From contig OX388310.1 of assembly GCA_947579605.1 (NCBI GenBank), positions 1,178,001 to 1,242,000 of the forward strand: DNA of 64,000 bases, read 5' to 3'. The stretch comes from Athripsodes cinereus (lineage: Eukaryota > Arthropoda > Insecta > Trichoptera > Leptoceridae). The translations under genes and the position numbers were made by a program. This document shows positions 33,064-44,899 of this stretch, in pieces (within the stretch, counting starts at the first letter, position 1; each line of letters starts with the position of its first letter). The notes under the pieces are model-generated. The model was not told the origin of the DNA and made no database searches. It saw nothing but the letters and a program-made list of their open reading frames with translations.

Positions 33064-33412
33064 TAGAGGTTCCCAACTTTTTTTTTCTTATGGACCACTT
33101 TCAAAAATTGCTGGTTTCGGTGGATCCCCTGTATTTCTACCCCCCGTCGTTAAATTTTCAAAATGGTATAGGAATTTGGAATATTTCAATAACTCCTCAT
33201 TTTCTTACGGAACATTTTCTCACAGTACCTTTTTCTACAATGTAACGAGTAGGTATTTGTACCGACTATTGTTTATGTCAATATCTGGTGCTTTTATCGA
33301 ATATCCGATACTTGGATTCGTGGACCCCCTTTTACAACTCGTGGACCACTATTTTTTAGTCACGCCATCGTGGACCTCTGGGGTTCCACCTGGACCACTT
33401 TGGGAATCACTG
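33064..33412. mobile_element. hAT-type MITE with 8-bp target duplication
   Basis: The left end TAGAGGTTCCCAACTTTTTT and the mirrored right end (rc CAGTGATTCCCAAAGTGGTC) follow the CAGNGGTTCCCAA pattern known for hAT ends. TTATAAAC flanks both sides exactly (33056-33063, 33413-33420). 349 bp, non-coding, with internal TGGACC repeats. It sits a few bases outside the 5' end of a SINE-A copy. Confidence 0.85.
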
Positions 33413-34658
33413 TTATAAACAATAATAAATTCAATGGTTAACTTTTGCCAATATTTGAACAGTCAATATTGTGTATGCAAATGCGATACGAATTCCAAAA
33501 ACAATTATTAAAAAGTGTTTCATTAACTGATAATTATTATTATTAATTACCTAGAGTCATTAATCATCATGAGAAGCTTCAATAATAATCCCTGGAGCTT
33601 TTGCATGGTGAGAAGTTTGGAAGACAAAGCATAATATGTATGTATACGCAGAAGAAGAAAAAGACATCAGCTGCTACCGAGTGAAGATAATAATATTCTA
33701 TATGTACCGTTCGTCTGATTAATGGTTTTGCAATAATAATTAGAAGTAGCTACCAGGAGGGTTGGTAATTAGTTTAAATTCAATCAACAAGCTGTGATGT
33801 TTTAAATAAGTTAAATGCTTGATGGTATGCACTATAGAATAAATAGAAAAGAAATGCAGATGTCCTTATTCAGCAATGGAGATGTGGCTAAAAGATAGAA
33901 CAAATAATTTCAATTGAAATATTAAAATTGTCATATCATGTACTGTTGTATAAACTCGTGATTTTCTCCCGGTAACCCCAGGAAATACGAGGGAACATTA
34001 TTATTATAACTCCATTACATTAATTGTTGGCTGGACGGTGTTCCTATGCAAGAAGTTCGCCATTTTGCAGAACACTGTTTGAATTATGTGTAATTTTTGT
34101 ATTTTATTGTTCTTTCAAAATAGCTTTATAACTAGCTATTATTGTATTGGATGAAACTCATGTTTCCTTTCAAAATAATTCGCGAAAGCTTCACCTGTCG
34201 CATGACTTTTCTATATCTCCAATAAATAATTAAGCGAGTTGATTTAGGTATTATGAATATGCTTGAACTCAAGAATAATTTCTCCCGTACAGTAATTTCA
34301 ACACCACACAGACAATAATTAAATTAAGTAAGTAAGTTAATACCTATAAGGTAGGTGGGTACCTAATATGAAATATCTCTAGGGAAATTTACAGATTTCT
34401 ATAAAACTGGATTACATAGCTGAACAGCAGTTGCAGTTAAGTTGGTTGGTGGTAACGGCGGATCCTCCATAAGGGCGTCGATACGGCTATTCCTTTTACA
34501 TAAACATTACAAAATCATATTTTATATCTACTTACAAATAAACAATACTTCTAAAATAAATTTGGTGAGTTAAATATTGGGATGTTCCTTGGGCAGGAAA
34601 GTGTCTCTGCAGCGACTCTGGTAACGGCGACCCTAGAGTTCGCCGGTCTGAATACATA

Positions 34659-35098
34659 CACTGAGAAAAATACTCACAACGAATCGTTGGTACGTACTAT
34701 CAGATTAGGACCAGAGATAGTACAAACGGTTCGTTAGTACGAATCTATAATATTAACTTATCGCAAACAAGTCGCTGGTAAATTTACCAACAATTTGTTT
34801 ACGAAAAGTTAATATTATAGATATATAGATATATATTATAGATATATACTAATGAATCGTTTGTACTATCTCTGATCCCCTAGACAAACATGCACTTGGC
34901 GATCAACTACAAACGAATTTTCGACTATAACCGCAACAATAACGCAAAATTACACGGTACGTGTAGGTAGATTGTCGAAAAGTTCGCCAGTAGTCGATCG
35001 CTAAGTACGGTTTGTCTACGGCCTAATACGGCCTGATCCTAATTTGATAGTACGTACCAATGATTCTTGGTGAAATTTTGTTAGTATTTTTCTCAGTG
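34659..35098. mobile_element. TIR element with nested hairpins, TA target site
   Basis: CACTGAGAAAAATACTCACA at the left end is mirrored at the right; after a short indel the match resumes (TTGGTACGTACTATCAGATT against AATTTGATAGTACGTACCAA). TA lies outside both ends, as in Tc1/mariner insertions. Inside are two more fold-backs: one around 34709-34872 (GATAGTACAAACGGTTCGTT against its mirror) and one around 34882-35020 (TAGACAAACATGC against its mirror). Non-coding. Confidence 0.75.
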
Positions 35099-35889
35099 TA
35101 GAAGAAGTTTCTGGACACCTCAACTTAGCTTTTGCTTCAAAATATATGTTGATTTGAATATATTATACCTACATATTTTTTTTGTTTATTATATTATTTT
35201 TTAGTAGGTATATTTATATATTATGTTATAACTGTGTTTGATTCTCTCGGCTAGAGCGACATCAAAGAAAAGTAGTCAAAAGATTCCACACACGGGGTTA
35301 GGCTTCCCACTATAATGGCACCTTCGATGTGGATAAGATTTGTTAAGGGTATAATTTCTGATAAATGGAAGTCCCCAGGCTTTTGCGGTATCCGGGTAGA
35401 CGATGGTTCTCCTTCAACGTTCTAAAATAAATAAGTATTTTTATTTAAATAATACCTACAGTAGGTAAACCTTTGTTCGTTAGGATGAAATTCAAGAAAA
35501 GAAATCGATATTTTCCATATTAACATATTATTTTGTATAATTCCCCAGCACCCCCATTAGTCCCATCCATCAGTCGCCACTTTGGTTGGTGGTATAAGTA
35601 ATTAAAGTAACGTTATAAGAAACGTAGATATTATTATATTATGTATGTAAAAGATTATTAAAATAATTAAACAATTAGTGTCAAAAATGTCTTGGTACAT
35701 GTCGGAACAATTTGTGTTTAACAACATTTCAAAAGTTAATACCTTCTGGACATATCCGTGAGTAGGAATATTATTCAACAATATCGGGATATTGAATAGG
35801 TATTGACTCTTACCGATTGAAAAACGCCGAGAAAAAATGTTTACTTATTATTTTTGTTGCTTAATAAAATCACGGCATTCTTCTAGTTA

Positions 35890-36070
35890 TTTTTTAAACA
35901 AATGTTTCATTCTACAATAAATGTTTGATTACTAGACAGACGTCTTTCGACTTATCAGGTCATTATCAATCGATAATTTATTTGTAGTAGTATAGTGCTA
36001 TAGTAGGTACCTACCTATGATGATCAATAATTTATACTTGTAGTAGAAAGAAACACTTGTTTCAATTTAC
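35890..36070. mobile_element. FB-A fold-back copy
   Basis: AAACAAATGTTTCATTCTAC at the left, AGACGTCTTTCGACTTATCA in the core, and AGAAACACTTGTTTCAATTT at the right. Same order as 7680-7850. Confidence 0.6.
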
Positions 36071-36100
36071 CTAATTCTGAAATATCTCAGTTCGCCGATA

Positions 36101-36230
36101 GAATTTGTAAGATATGTATAACCATACACTTTTATGATACAGAATTTGTAAGATATGTATAACCATACACTTTTATGATACAGAATTTGTAAGATATGTA
36201 TAACCATACACTTTTATGATACAGAATTTG
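36101..36230. repeat. 41-bp tandem repeat, 3.2 copies
   Basis: GAATTTGTAAGATATGTATA begins at 36101, 36142 and 36183, and GAATTTG again at 36224. The three units are identical after the first few bases, so the array is recent. Confidence 0.95.
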
Positions 36231-36932
36231 ACAATGACTTTGTAAGTCGAAACCAGTTACTGTACTGTATTAAATATAGTTAAACTCAATTAGTTTGTGT
36301 TTATTACCATAAATTGATACAGAAAGACATAAATACCTATGTACGCAAGTAGATCAACAATGGATATCAAATTTGATTAATATTTTTGACCTATCACCTT
36401 ACTCGTTGTAAAAAGTCGGAATTATGAAAAATTGTATACATAAGTACACAAGTTATTATTTTTTGCGAAGTCACATAAAAAGTAAATTTCCTATTCCCAC
36501 ATAACTTTACCTATACTATTTTTTATCTAAAAATTGGATTAATACTAAAATTAGAAAGAAATACACTTTGACATTAAATTAGGATTAGAATTTTGAAATA
36601 AACCACCATAAGTCAAATAAAGTTTAAGTTCTGATTGCATAATGCCTCGGCGACTTATGTTAGGCTTTATTTTGTTCGGCATTTTGTAAAAATCACAAAT
36701 CAATGAACCAAAAATAAAAAGGCAATAATTGGTGCAAAATTTAAAAGAGAAACTTACCCACGACTGGGTATAGCCAGTCAAGCAATTATTGTATGTCATT
36801 ATTTTGGACAAAAAACCTCAAAAAATATAAAAAATAAAATACAAACTCTTAAGAAATAAGAATAATAATAATACAACCAAATAACATCCTGAGAATATTA
36901 TAATCATAATAAGAGAACAACAATTACCAAAG

Positions 36933-37395
36933 ATGAAAGTAATTTTCGCTACTGATCCTTGCACGCAAGCCCAAGTCCACATTATTCATAATAACCAAAG
37001 TGTTGTACCAGTGAGAGCTGCCAATATTCAAGATTTCATAATTATTGTAAACTGTAAATTATTATGCATTGAACATTTTGAGACAAGATTTCTTGAAGAC
37101 AATACTATTGTAAAGAAAATAACGAATGAAATTCAACCATAATTATGATTGAAAAGACTTCGATCTCCAGCTCATCAATGCGATTGCAGAAATGGTACAA
37201 TACATAAGCTGCCAAACGAATCTGAAAACGCATGTGAAATTATGGGCGAGTGTAATCAAAATTTTCTCTGCCTTCTTCAGCGTCAAGTATTTGAAGATTT
37301 TATATCGAAACAATATCACCAAATTCGAAGAAGATTTGTTTTGGATTTATGAAAAATATGGTACTGATTTTAATGGTGATACTCCTAATAACTAA
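36933..37395 (+). other. Unrecognised overlapping short ORFs
   Basis: Two open frames follow one another in different frames: 36933-37142 (KVIFATDPCTQAQVHIIHNN..., ATG in a purine-rich context) and 37149-37352 or 37192-37395. The second frame reads ...KLWASVIKIFSAFF and LFWIYEKYGTDF. If one indel is assumed they form a single product of about 150 residues. I recognise no domain; it may be a decayed mobile-element gene or a small host exon. Confidence 0.25.
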
Positions 37396-37454
37396 TCTGG
37401 GCAGGTACTACTCAATAGAACTGATTTAATAATAAGAACAATTTTTATTCTATC

Positions 37455-37790
37455 TATCTATACCCTCACGCCGTACTCCAAGTGGGGTAAACAGAGAGAA
37501 CGGAACGCCATATATATCTCTTCTTACATACTTATTTGCTTCTTTTACTTTTATATAATTTTTCATACACGCACATTAATTTTCTAACATGGCTGTCTTT
37601 GAGAATTTGATCCATGTGGTTCTCGGACGCCATCGCTTTTTCACATCCCCTTTTTAGATAGGTATATCTTCTTTGTCATCCTTTACTTATTCATTCGTTC
37701 TACAATTCCAAAGCACCGTAGCTTGTTTAAAATTTTACATGCATTCTATCCACAACACTCCTCTAGCATCCACTCATTCTTATATTCTAT
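37455..37790 (-). mobile_element. LINE-A 3' fragment
   Basis: CCCTCACGCCGTACTCCAAG, TGGGGTAAACAGAGAGAACG, then GAGAATTTGATCCATGTGGT and CATTCGTTCTACAATTCCAA track the reverse complement of LINE-A from its tail to the WFGHVERM region, with indels. Confidence 0.7.
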
Positions 37791-37929
37791 AAATTGACGT
37801 CAAATTGAATATTTAAATATAAAACTACCTATAAGATTAGTGACGTCATTAAGTGTAGTATTTCGGATAAATAGAAATCACCAGACTGAAACGGTACTGA
37901 AAGAAATGAAAACGGAAAGCCAAAAATCA

Positions 37930-38100
37930 CTCACAGGTCTTACTAACTATGTTTGTTGACCGTGCCATCTGTGTGGCTGCTCCGTATTCCCTATGATTTG
38001 CGAACTCTAGAGAGTGTGGAGGTGTTTAAAGCAAGCTCAAGACCCTATTGTTCAGGAGGTGTTATGATTCTTAAATGGCCCTTGCTGTGATTTTTCTACA
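37930..38100 (+). pseudogene. CR1/Jockey-type LINE C-terminal fragment
   Basis: Plus-strand frames read FVDRAICVAAPYSL and LRTLESVEVFKASSRP, matching the block F-x-x-R-A-F-S-V-A-A-P-x-x-W-N-S-L-P...F-K at the C-terminus of such elements, with a frameshift between. Confidence 0.5.
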
Positions 38101-38429
38101 AAACAAAACATTTTAATATGTATAGATAAGTTCATAATAAACAAGAAGGTAGATAGATACATAATTTATAAGGTTCGAGTTTTCCAACCACTGTCAATTG
38201 GGTATTGTATGTAACTATAGCAAGGCTTGTCAAGATTCTAGATAATTAGCATTGAGCAACCATTGAGTATGGATGTAATAAGCGGATACTGGTCGAGTCA
38301 TTGGATTCATTGGTGCCATAATTATGAGGCACTTACCTATGTAGGTGTCATTATCGTCAATTATATTAAGTACTTGTGGCGGTGTCAATTGTGAAATCTT
38401 AGTACCTACTTGGTACTTACTATACCATC

Positions 38430-38595
38430 ACTGCATATCCCACAAGGGGGTAGTCAGCAGGTAGTAAAAAAAAGATACTCAAGATGGGTGGCAAAACTCA
38501 TAGCTAAATTTAAAATGTAATGTTTTTTTTCGAACAGCTGACCTTTACATTCAATACATTCCAAAACTTACCTATTATGGTATAACATAGCACTG
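38430..38595 (-). mobile_element. SINE-A copy, degenerate
   Basis: ACCATCACTGCATATCCCAC, AAGGGGGTAGTCAGCAG, AAGATGGGTGGCAAAACTCA and TTCGAACAGCTGACCTTTAC keep SINE-A order. Confidence 0.55.
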
Positions 38596-38599
38596 GCCT

Positions 38600-38655
38600 G
38601 ATGATGAGACCGGAAGCTCTTGAAAGCGGGTTCACAACTACATAATAAAAGCATA
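38600..38655 (+). ncRNA. Degenerate hammerhead-like motif
   Basis: CTGATGA at about 38599-38605, a stem-loop TGAGACCGGAAGCTCTT and GAAA follow in hammerhead order, then GCGGGTTC. The two stem I strands no longer pair, so this copy is probably inactive. Fourth member of the family described at 58134. Confidence 0.4.
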
Positions 38656-39089
38656 TTATTGAAAAATATGCATTTGTTAAATAATCGTTTAGGCTCCGAG
38701 TTTGTTAAAATATTGTTGTCTATGACTTAGGCTGTTTTATTTATAAAATAGGTGTAGGACAAAAGGCCGATTAGTGGTTTCAGAAGAAGCTGCGACAAGG
38801 ACAAGCTGCAAATCTGTGTGTTGAAAGACTTGGCGTAGAGTGGCCAGAGGCCCTAAATAGGAGTCTGAAAACAAGGCCATGGAATAAAATTTGAAGGTAG
38901 ACATTTATTTAGGTATTATGCACATTAATCTAACTAGTAATATAGTTTTATCCGAGAGATGTGTTTTTAGGAATAAAATATCTACGTAAATCATTTTATT
39001 CAAATCCTGATTTTTCAAATATTGTGAAAAACGTTATTTACTTACGTTTGCTAAAATTTCGAAAATTACGATGAAAGTCGTATCTCGTT

Positions 39090-39370
39090 TTTTTTTTTTA
39101 ATTATTTATTTCATTACACAAACGGCAAAGCCTTAAACACGTATGTAGATTAACAAACATTTGTTCAAAAATCACAAATAAAACTGTCAAAAAACAGATA
39201 CAGAACAAAACCAACATATCGATGATAGACACAAATAGAACCTATAAACTTATACTAAACATAAACTGCAAATACCTTACAATTGTTGTAATGAATTTAA
39301 TTCTATAATAAAGTGTAATATTTAGCTGAAAATTATTAAATGTAAACAATATTTATGTGCGTACGTTCAT
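39090..39370 (-). mobile_element. LINE 3' tail, Jockey/CR1-type
   Basis: Poly-T then ATTATTTATTTCATTACACA, AACGGCAAAGCCTTAAACAC. This corresponds to the reverse of the TGTAAAAGGCTCACGCCGT tail. The inner boundary is not visible. Confidence 0.4.
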
Positions 39371-39397
39371 CATAAACATTGTTATGTCTATCTATAT

Positions 39398-39605
39398 ATT
39401 CCCTCACGCCGTATCCCGAGTGGGGTAGACAGAGAGAACAGAACGTCATATAGATCTGTCCTTACACACGTCTTTCGCTTCTTCTACAATTTCTCATGCA
39501 CGCACGTCGATTTCTCTTACTCAAAACACGGCCATCCTTGGGAATTTGATCTACATGATCAAGTCATGTAGTTCTCTCTAGTCGTTTCTTTCAGACAAGT
39601 ATTAT
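39398..39605 (-). mobile_element. LINE-A 3' fragment
   Basis: CCCTCACGCCGTATCCCGAG, TGGGGTAGACAGAGAGAACA, CATGCACGCACGTCGATTTC, ACACGGCCATCCTTGGGAAT, ending at TTTCTTTCAGACAAG. Directly precedes a plus-strand SINE-A copy. Confidence 0.8.
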
Positions 39606-39642
39606 AGAAGATACGATTTTTTTAATTGTTATTTGAAATGTT

Positions 39643-39895
39643 TCCCGTGGAGCACCCGGTAAAGAATTGGTCTCCCACTCTTCTGCGTAAGTTTTCGAGT
39701 GTCCTGTGAAAGGCAGGTGTTCGAAAAAGTTAAGACATTTTACATCTTAAATTCAGCGATGAGGTTTGCCACCCGTCCTGAATGTCTTGATTTTATATTG
39801 GCACGAAGAGGACAGTTTGCGTGTTTCTTACATGCAGCTAATCTGCTGGCTACCCCACTTGTGGGATATGCCGTGATGGTATAGTAATAGTAATA
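39643..39895 (+). mobile_element. SINE-A, full length
   Basis: Begins CCGTGGAGCACCCGGTAAAG, the same start as the copy with a target duplication at 62723, and ends GTGGGATATGCCGTGATGGT, ATAGTAATAGTAATAG. It carries an open stretch (39699-39884) encoding SAMRFATRPECLDFILARRG..., shared with the 62723 copy. Confidence 0.85.
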
Positions 39896-40477
39896 GTAGT
39901 AGGTATATAATTGTGTTTTATTTTGAAACAGTTTTATTTTGAAACAATTTAAGTTTTTGAAACAGCACGCGAATTGGGACCAATTTAATATCATTATCTG
40001 CATTAAATTAAATGCTTCTGAATTCGCCAATCATTCTGTAATAATATTATGTTTCACAATAATCGCAACCTATTATTTATTATACTGAATAGATATTTTT
40101 TTTTAGTAAAAACTTAAAGACGAATTCACATCCATTTAAAAAGAGAACCTTGGCGGCAATCATATTAAAAATCCTCGATTCTATAAAATATACGTCACGA
40201 ATAACCTCAGTCGTACTAAATATTATGTAGGTACACGTCGGTGTGTTTGTGAAACCTCCTATGTGCGATAATCAAGATTTTAGAGATCAAAATGACGGTT
40301 TTGTTATTTCTTTGCGTCTGATTCATTATGTGGAAGGTGTCTTAGAAATTTGATATTTAATTGAATTTTAAAATGTTCACAGAATCATTTTTAATCCCAT
40401 AAGAATTTTCACGAATCATCAAAGAAAGAGCAGCATGATAGAGATGTGATTCCCCTAAATAATTTTCCTTGGATACC

Positions 40478-40740
40478 TCAGCGATAGCTAGTGTGGCGCA
40501 GAGTCATTAGGTCCCGAGTTTGAGTCCCCGCAATGGCATCATGAAAAATTACCTTTTCAAGCTGTCCTGAATAAATTTCCTATTTTGGATGTGGGTGTTT
40601 CATGTATATGTGTTAATTGAATTGTATATATGAATGTATCGTTGTGTTAGTACCCATAATACAAGTTTAAAATCTGAGTTTGGGACTAGCTCGATTTGTG
40701 CATTTATCTACACATGTTATCTTAAGTTAATAGGTTATTT
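40478..40740 (+). mobile_element. SINE-B, tRNA-like head
   Basis: The head has TAGTGTGGCGCAGAG (A-box-like) and GAGTTTGAGTCCC (B-box-like) 20 bp apart, the spacing of an internal RNA polymerase III promoter. The body ends ATCTGAGTTTGGGACTAGCT, CGATTTGTGCATTTATC; a second 3' end is at 4418-4490. By analogy with tRNA-derived SINEs it would be transcribed by polymerase III and moved by a LINE. Confidence 0.55.
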
Positions 40741-41095
40741 TGTCGACAGATGCGCCTCGACGCGACGAGACAAATAATTTGGTATCTTTTTTTGGTTTTT
40801 GAATTGATACTTATTTTTGAAAAAAAAAATACACATGCGAGGTTTCATGGATCCACCGGTGATATCCAAGGAACAGTTTATTCACATTTATTTGTAATAA
40901 AAAATAATCTTAACTTATTCCTGGAAACCGCAAATCTGCTAGACATTGCTATTATAGTGATTTTTATGAAAATAATTTAATTTATTTATTTGATTGGCAA
41001 AGGCGCCATTGGATTACACGTCTGATATTATTTCTCTTTTTCACCATTTCAATCTATGTCCTGCAGATTTAGATTGTAGTGAACAGGCAACACTG

Positions 41096-41217
41096 GATAG
41101 TAGGTATTGTTGTGGTCAGCTGGTATGACGTCAGGAATTGGATTTTTATAGCCTGATAAGAGTTATACAATAAATTCTAAATCATTCTGATTTTCGCTGC
41201 CTAGCTGACCACACATA
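41096..41217. repeat. Short inverted-end element
   Basis: TTGTGGTCAGCTGG at the left is mirrored by CTAGCTGACCACAC at the right, about 120 bp apart. No target duplication was found. Confidence 0.4.
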
Positions 41218-41744
41218 CTCTTAGATCTTCTTTATATAACTTTTATTGTAACATTAACTGTAGTATTTCCAGTAATTGTTTTAAATACAGATTCTCTTTT
41301 ATTATAAACGTGAGTTTCATTGGAAAGTTTGGTGAGTAGAAAACCTTTCTTATCCCGACAATCCATCTAAGGATTCTCTTTTCACAGCCTTTAGAACTAG
41401 AGTCAACCTCTCTTTACAATCTATCTTTATACCTGTTGGTATCTTATACCTACACATAACCTCTCATATTACTTCACTGTCACTCTTATTACTTCAAGAT
41501 AAAGTTTTGGGTATGAGAGAAAACACTGTCGTCATTGGAATATTGAAATTATAACATTAGATATAATTTGATTGTCGCGCTTTAGCACTTTTTTAGGAGA
41601 TGAAAGACTGATGTACCAGTGTACCTAGATATGTACAGAATTTGTAACATAGTGTCAACCAAGTTTTTATTTAGGTACGTAAGCCAAACAAATTTAAGAT
41701 TCCTACCTTTTTATCCAATGCCAGTCGGGACCCAGAAATATTGT

Positions 41745-41800
41745 GGTTTGACGGAGAGCATCTCCCACAAATAGGGTAGCCAGCAGACACTCTGAGCAAT
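41745..41800 (-). mobile_element. SINE-A tail fragment
   Basis: CATCTCCCACAAATAGGGTA then GCCAGCAGAC. Only the last about 50 bp. Confidence 0.45.
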
Positions 41801-42004
41801 ATCTTTTTACAATTTTATTATAAAATAGTTGTATCGCCATGTAGGCAGTCTATTTCCATCATTTTGTAAGATAATACTGAAAAATACTATCAGAGCCATC
41901 TACTGTAAATAATTGAAAGCTTGCGTCTTTTGGCAGAGACATTTGTGAAAAACATATTAAAATAAAATGACATTAATTTAAAACTCTTTAATCAAATACT
42001 TTAA

Positions 42005-42180
42005 ATAGTTTTCAATAGATGTCACTTTATAAACATCTTTAGATGATTTTCAATAGATGTCACTTTACATAAACCTTTGAATGATTTTCAATAGATGTCA
42101 CTTTACATAAAACTTTGAATGGTTTTCAATAGATGTCACTTTACATTAAACTTAAATCATTTTTCAAAAGATTTCACGTT
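42005..42180. repeat. 38-bp tandem repeat, about 4.5 copies
   Basis: TTCAATAGATGTCACTTTA starts at 42011, 42049, 42087 and 42125, with a decayed fifth start (TTCAAAAG) at 42163. The period is exactly 38 bp. Confidence 0.93.
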
Positions 42181-42202
42181 ATGCTTAGAATAATATATAC
42201 TA

Positions 42203-42278
42203 TAATACCATCACGGCATATCCCACAAGTGGGGTAGCCAGCAGATCAGCTGCATGTAACAAACATGCAAACTGATGC
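42203..42278 (-). mobile_element. SINE-A tail fragment
   Basis: ATACCATCACGGCATATCCC, ACAAGTGGGGTAGCCAGCAG, ATCAGCTGCATGTAACAAAC. Close to consensus; truncated after about 75 bp. Confidence 0.75.
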
Positions 42279-42539
42279 TTAGAATATATTTTTATAGGTA
42301 TATTATGGCATCTTACATAAAATTCAAGAATAGGTATTTGCTTCTAAGCAATCGATATACTTTTGTGGTTTAGCTGCACTAAAATAAAATTAATCGACAA
42401 AAATTAAATCTAATTCGAATACAAATTTTCTAAAGTTTATATTCGAGCTAGATTTTATTTTTGCCGGTTTTATATTTTATTTTTGCTATTTGAATTCACA
42501 TTTTTTAAAATCTAATAAATTATTTAACATTTTAATGTT

Positions 42540-42625
42540 AATATATTTATTCTTCTTCTTCTTCTTCTAAGTCGGTCCCTCAATGCTGAGGATCGTGACC
42601 ACCATGACCCCAACCAAGCGAGTTT
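42540..42625 (-). mobile_element. RTE-like LINE 3' end with (GAA)n tail
   Basis: On the minus strand, CGAGTTTATAG-side sequence leads into TTGGTTGGGGTCATGGTGGT, CACGATCCTCAGCATTGAGG, GACCGACTTAGAAGAAGAAG. The last codons and microsatellite tail fit an RTE-like 3' terminus. Confidence 0.5.
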
Positions 42626-42781
42626 ATAGAATGTATAAAATAATAATAAATAAATAAATATATTTATAAAATGTGTAAAATAATAATAATGTAGAATTAT
42701 TTTATAAAGTGCACTTTGGCATTCATTATTTTTCAATTTCATTTCGCCCTCAAAGCATAGGGTAGGCACTTATAGCTTTCC

Positions 42782-42832
42782 TTTACCCTCACGCTGTGTC
42801 CCAAGTGGGGTAGGCAGAGACCTATAGCCTTT
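42782..42832 (-). mobile_element. LINE-A terminal fragment
   Basis: ACCCTCACGCTGTGTCCCAA, GTGGGGTAGGCAGAGA: about 45 bp of the LINE-A 3' end only. Confidence 0.6.
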
Positions 42833-43008
42833 ACTAGCTATTTTTTTTTTAACTTTTCTTCTAGAATGTAATATACGTACGTAAATAAAACGCAATTATG
42901 ATGATATCAAGCTTATATTTTCAGTAGGTAATTCATACTTGTGATTAGGTTTTGCACCAAAGATGGAATATAAGGATTATAAATGATTAGGTACCTATTA
43001 GACATGGG

Positions 43009-43244
43009 CGTACCAAGGACATTTTCTGGAGAGGGACAGTAGCAAATTTCTTTTGCTTCAACTATAAAATGCGTTGACCTTTTTATCAGTCACAGTTGCC
43101 ACGATTTAGCAACTTAGCTCCCCACTTTGATACCCATTTTCCATAGTTCAATTCCAAGTTTTCCTACTTTTCTACTTTTTTTCGGGTTTTCGGGTTCCTA
43201 GGGAGGGGGGGGGGATCAAATGGGTACACCCATGCTATTACATT
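43009..43244. mobile_element. Short TIR element
   Basis: CATGGGCGTACC at the left is mirrored by GGTACACCCATG at the right (one mismatch); 236 bp, with a G10 run near the right end. CTATTA occurs just outside both sides, offset by two bases on the left, so the target site is uncertain. Confidence 0.45.
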
Positions 43245-43249
43245 AATAT

Positions 43250-44895
43250 TTTATTTAACGATGTAGGTATGTATGTTGTGTTTACAGAAGCACCTTAAAA
43301 CTAAGTAGGTTTTATACTTACATTAGGTATATTATAATAAACATTTTGTCCATACATAATATACATGTAATGTAAAATAACAATAATTACTTTATAAAAT
43401 AATTAATAGATAACAATAAAAATAATTATTAAAACACAAACACCAAATAAACAGTTAGATAAATTTATTTAGGAATTAATAAATGTTTAGAATTAAAAAA
43501 GCTTTAGAATTAAATAAGTTTGAATTCAAATCAGCCTATATTTCAGAGATGCTTTTGAAGGGAGGTTCTATGAAGATTCGTTCTATTTACAAACATTTTT
43601 GTCTTTTAATTTCATTCAATGAAGATATTCTTATTTTTTCTTCTTCTATTTTATAATCTTATTGTATTTTTAGATTGGATTAAGTATGTATTGTACTTAT
43701 ACTAAAACGGCAAATTCCACCAAGTAGGGTAGTCATAGAGATGTAAGTATTAATTTTATTGTTAGCTTCCAGGATATATTTTATTACTATAAATTATTAG
43801 ACAAGTTTTTTTTTCAATTTCGAAAAGCATTTTAATATGGACAACTAAAATAAATCATATTTTTTCTATTAAGATAATTAAAAATTCAATAACTTTTTTC
43901 AATATTTTTTCTGTTGGCAATTTTGATATTTCTGGAAGCCATTTTGTCATGACCTTATTACTCAACTGAAATCTAAGTACTTATTTAAAATTAAATTATT
44001 AAAATTACGAATCAAATTATTTTCATAAAATTATTCAACAAATTCAATAAGCAAAACAATTTTTAGTTAATTTAAACAAAATAATTTAAATTTATATATT
44101 ATATTTTTCAAATACTTAGGTGTAGGTAAATATTTATTATATTATTCATTTAAATATAGGTAGATATATTATATATTTATAACATTTATTTGGTCCTAAA
44201 GAGATCTGAATATAACTATATAATTGGAGAATATCTTTTATTATTTACTTATATAATTACTTTATTTATAGATATAATAATTCAAGAAAAGGGCAATATT
44301 TTTTAATGTTCATATATAATATAGGTATATTATATTTTAAATATTATTTTATAACTATAATTAAATAAATTCATGGGCAGATATTATGTATAATTATATT
44401 TCATACATATCAATATAAGGAAGGTATTTTTAATATTACTTTATAAATTTATTTTTAACACAATTTGACATTTTTTGATGATATTAATAATATATTTAAT
44501 ATATCTTTACCATTATATATATTAATGGTAAATATCACAGCATGTTATAATGATTTGATATTATCATGCATGATATTATAAATATATATGTATGTATTTA
44601 TGAAATAGATTTTTTTTATTAAAACAAATAATTGAATTACTAAATTAAAATATTAGGGTTGTATTGAGTTGAGTTGGCGTTTATTTAGAAAATTTTGCAA
44701 AAGTTAAAAAACAGGTTACTGTATTTTTTTTTTACTGTTTAGTATTGCTGAAACAGTTTGTATTTATTTCCATTCAATATAAATAAAAGTTTTGTCCCAT
44801 GGGGAACATAATTTGAATTATCGGGGATTAGTATACAAGTGGCATATTTTCACACCAGAAATTTATTAAAAATTTATATCAAAATTTACCAGAAT
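43250..44895. other. Extremely AT-rich stretch
   Basis: Dominated by A/T runs and ATATTAT-type simple sequence. A fragment AAATTCCACCAAGTAGGGTA at 43711 may be a worn SINE-A tail. Nothing else recognised. Confidence 0.35.
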
Positions 44896-44899
44896 TTAA

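Noticed and set aside
33064..33418. ORFs at 33030-33418 as a gene
   Set aside because: They lie within the hAT-type MITE and simply read its repeats.
36101..36240. 41-bp repeat as a CRISPR array
   Set aside because: Units are contiguous with no spacers, and the DNA is eukaryotic.
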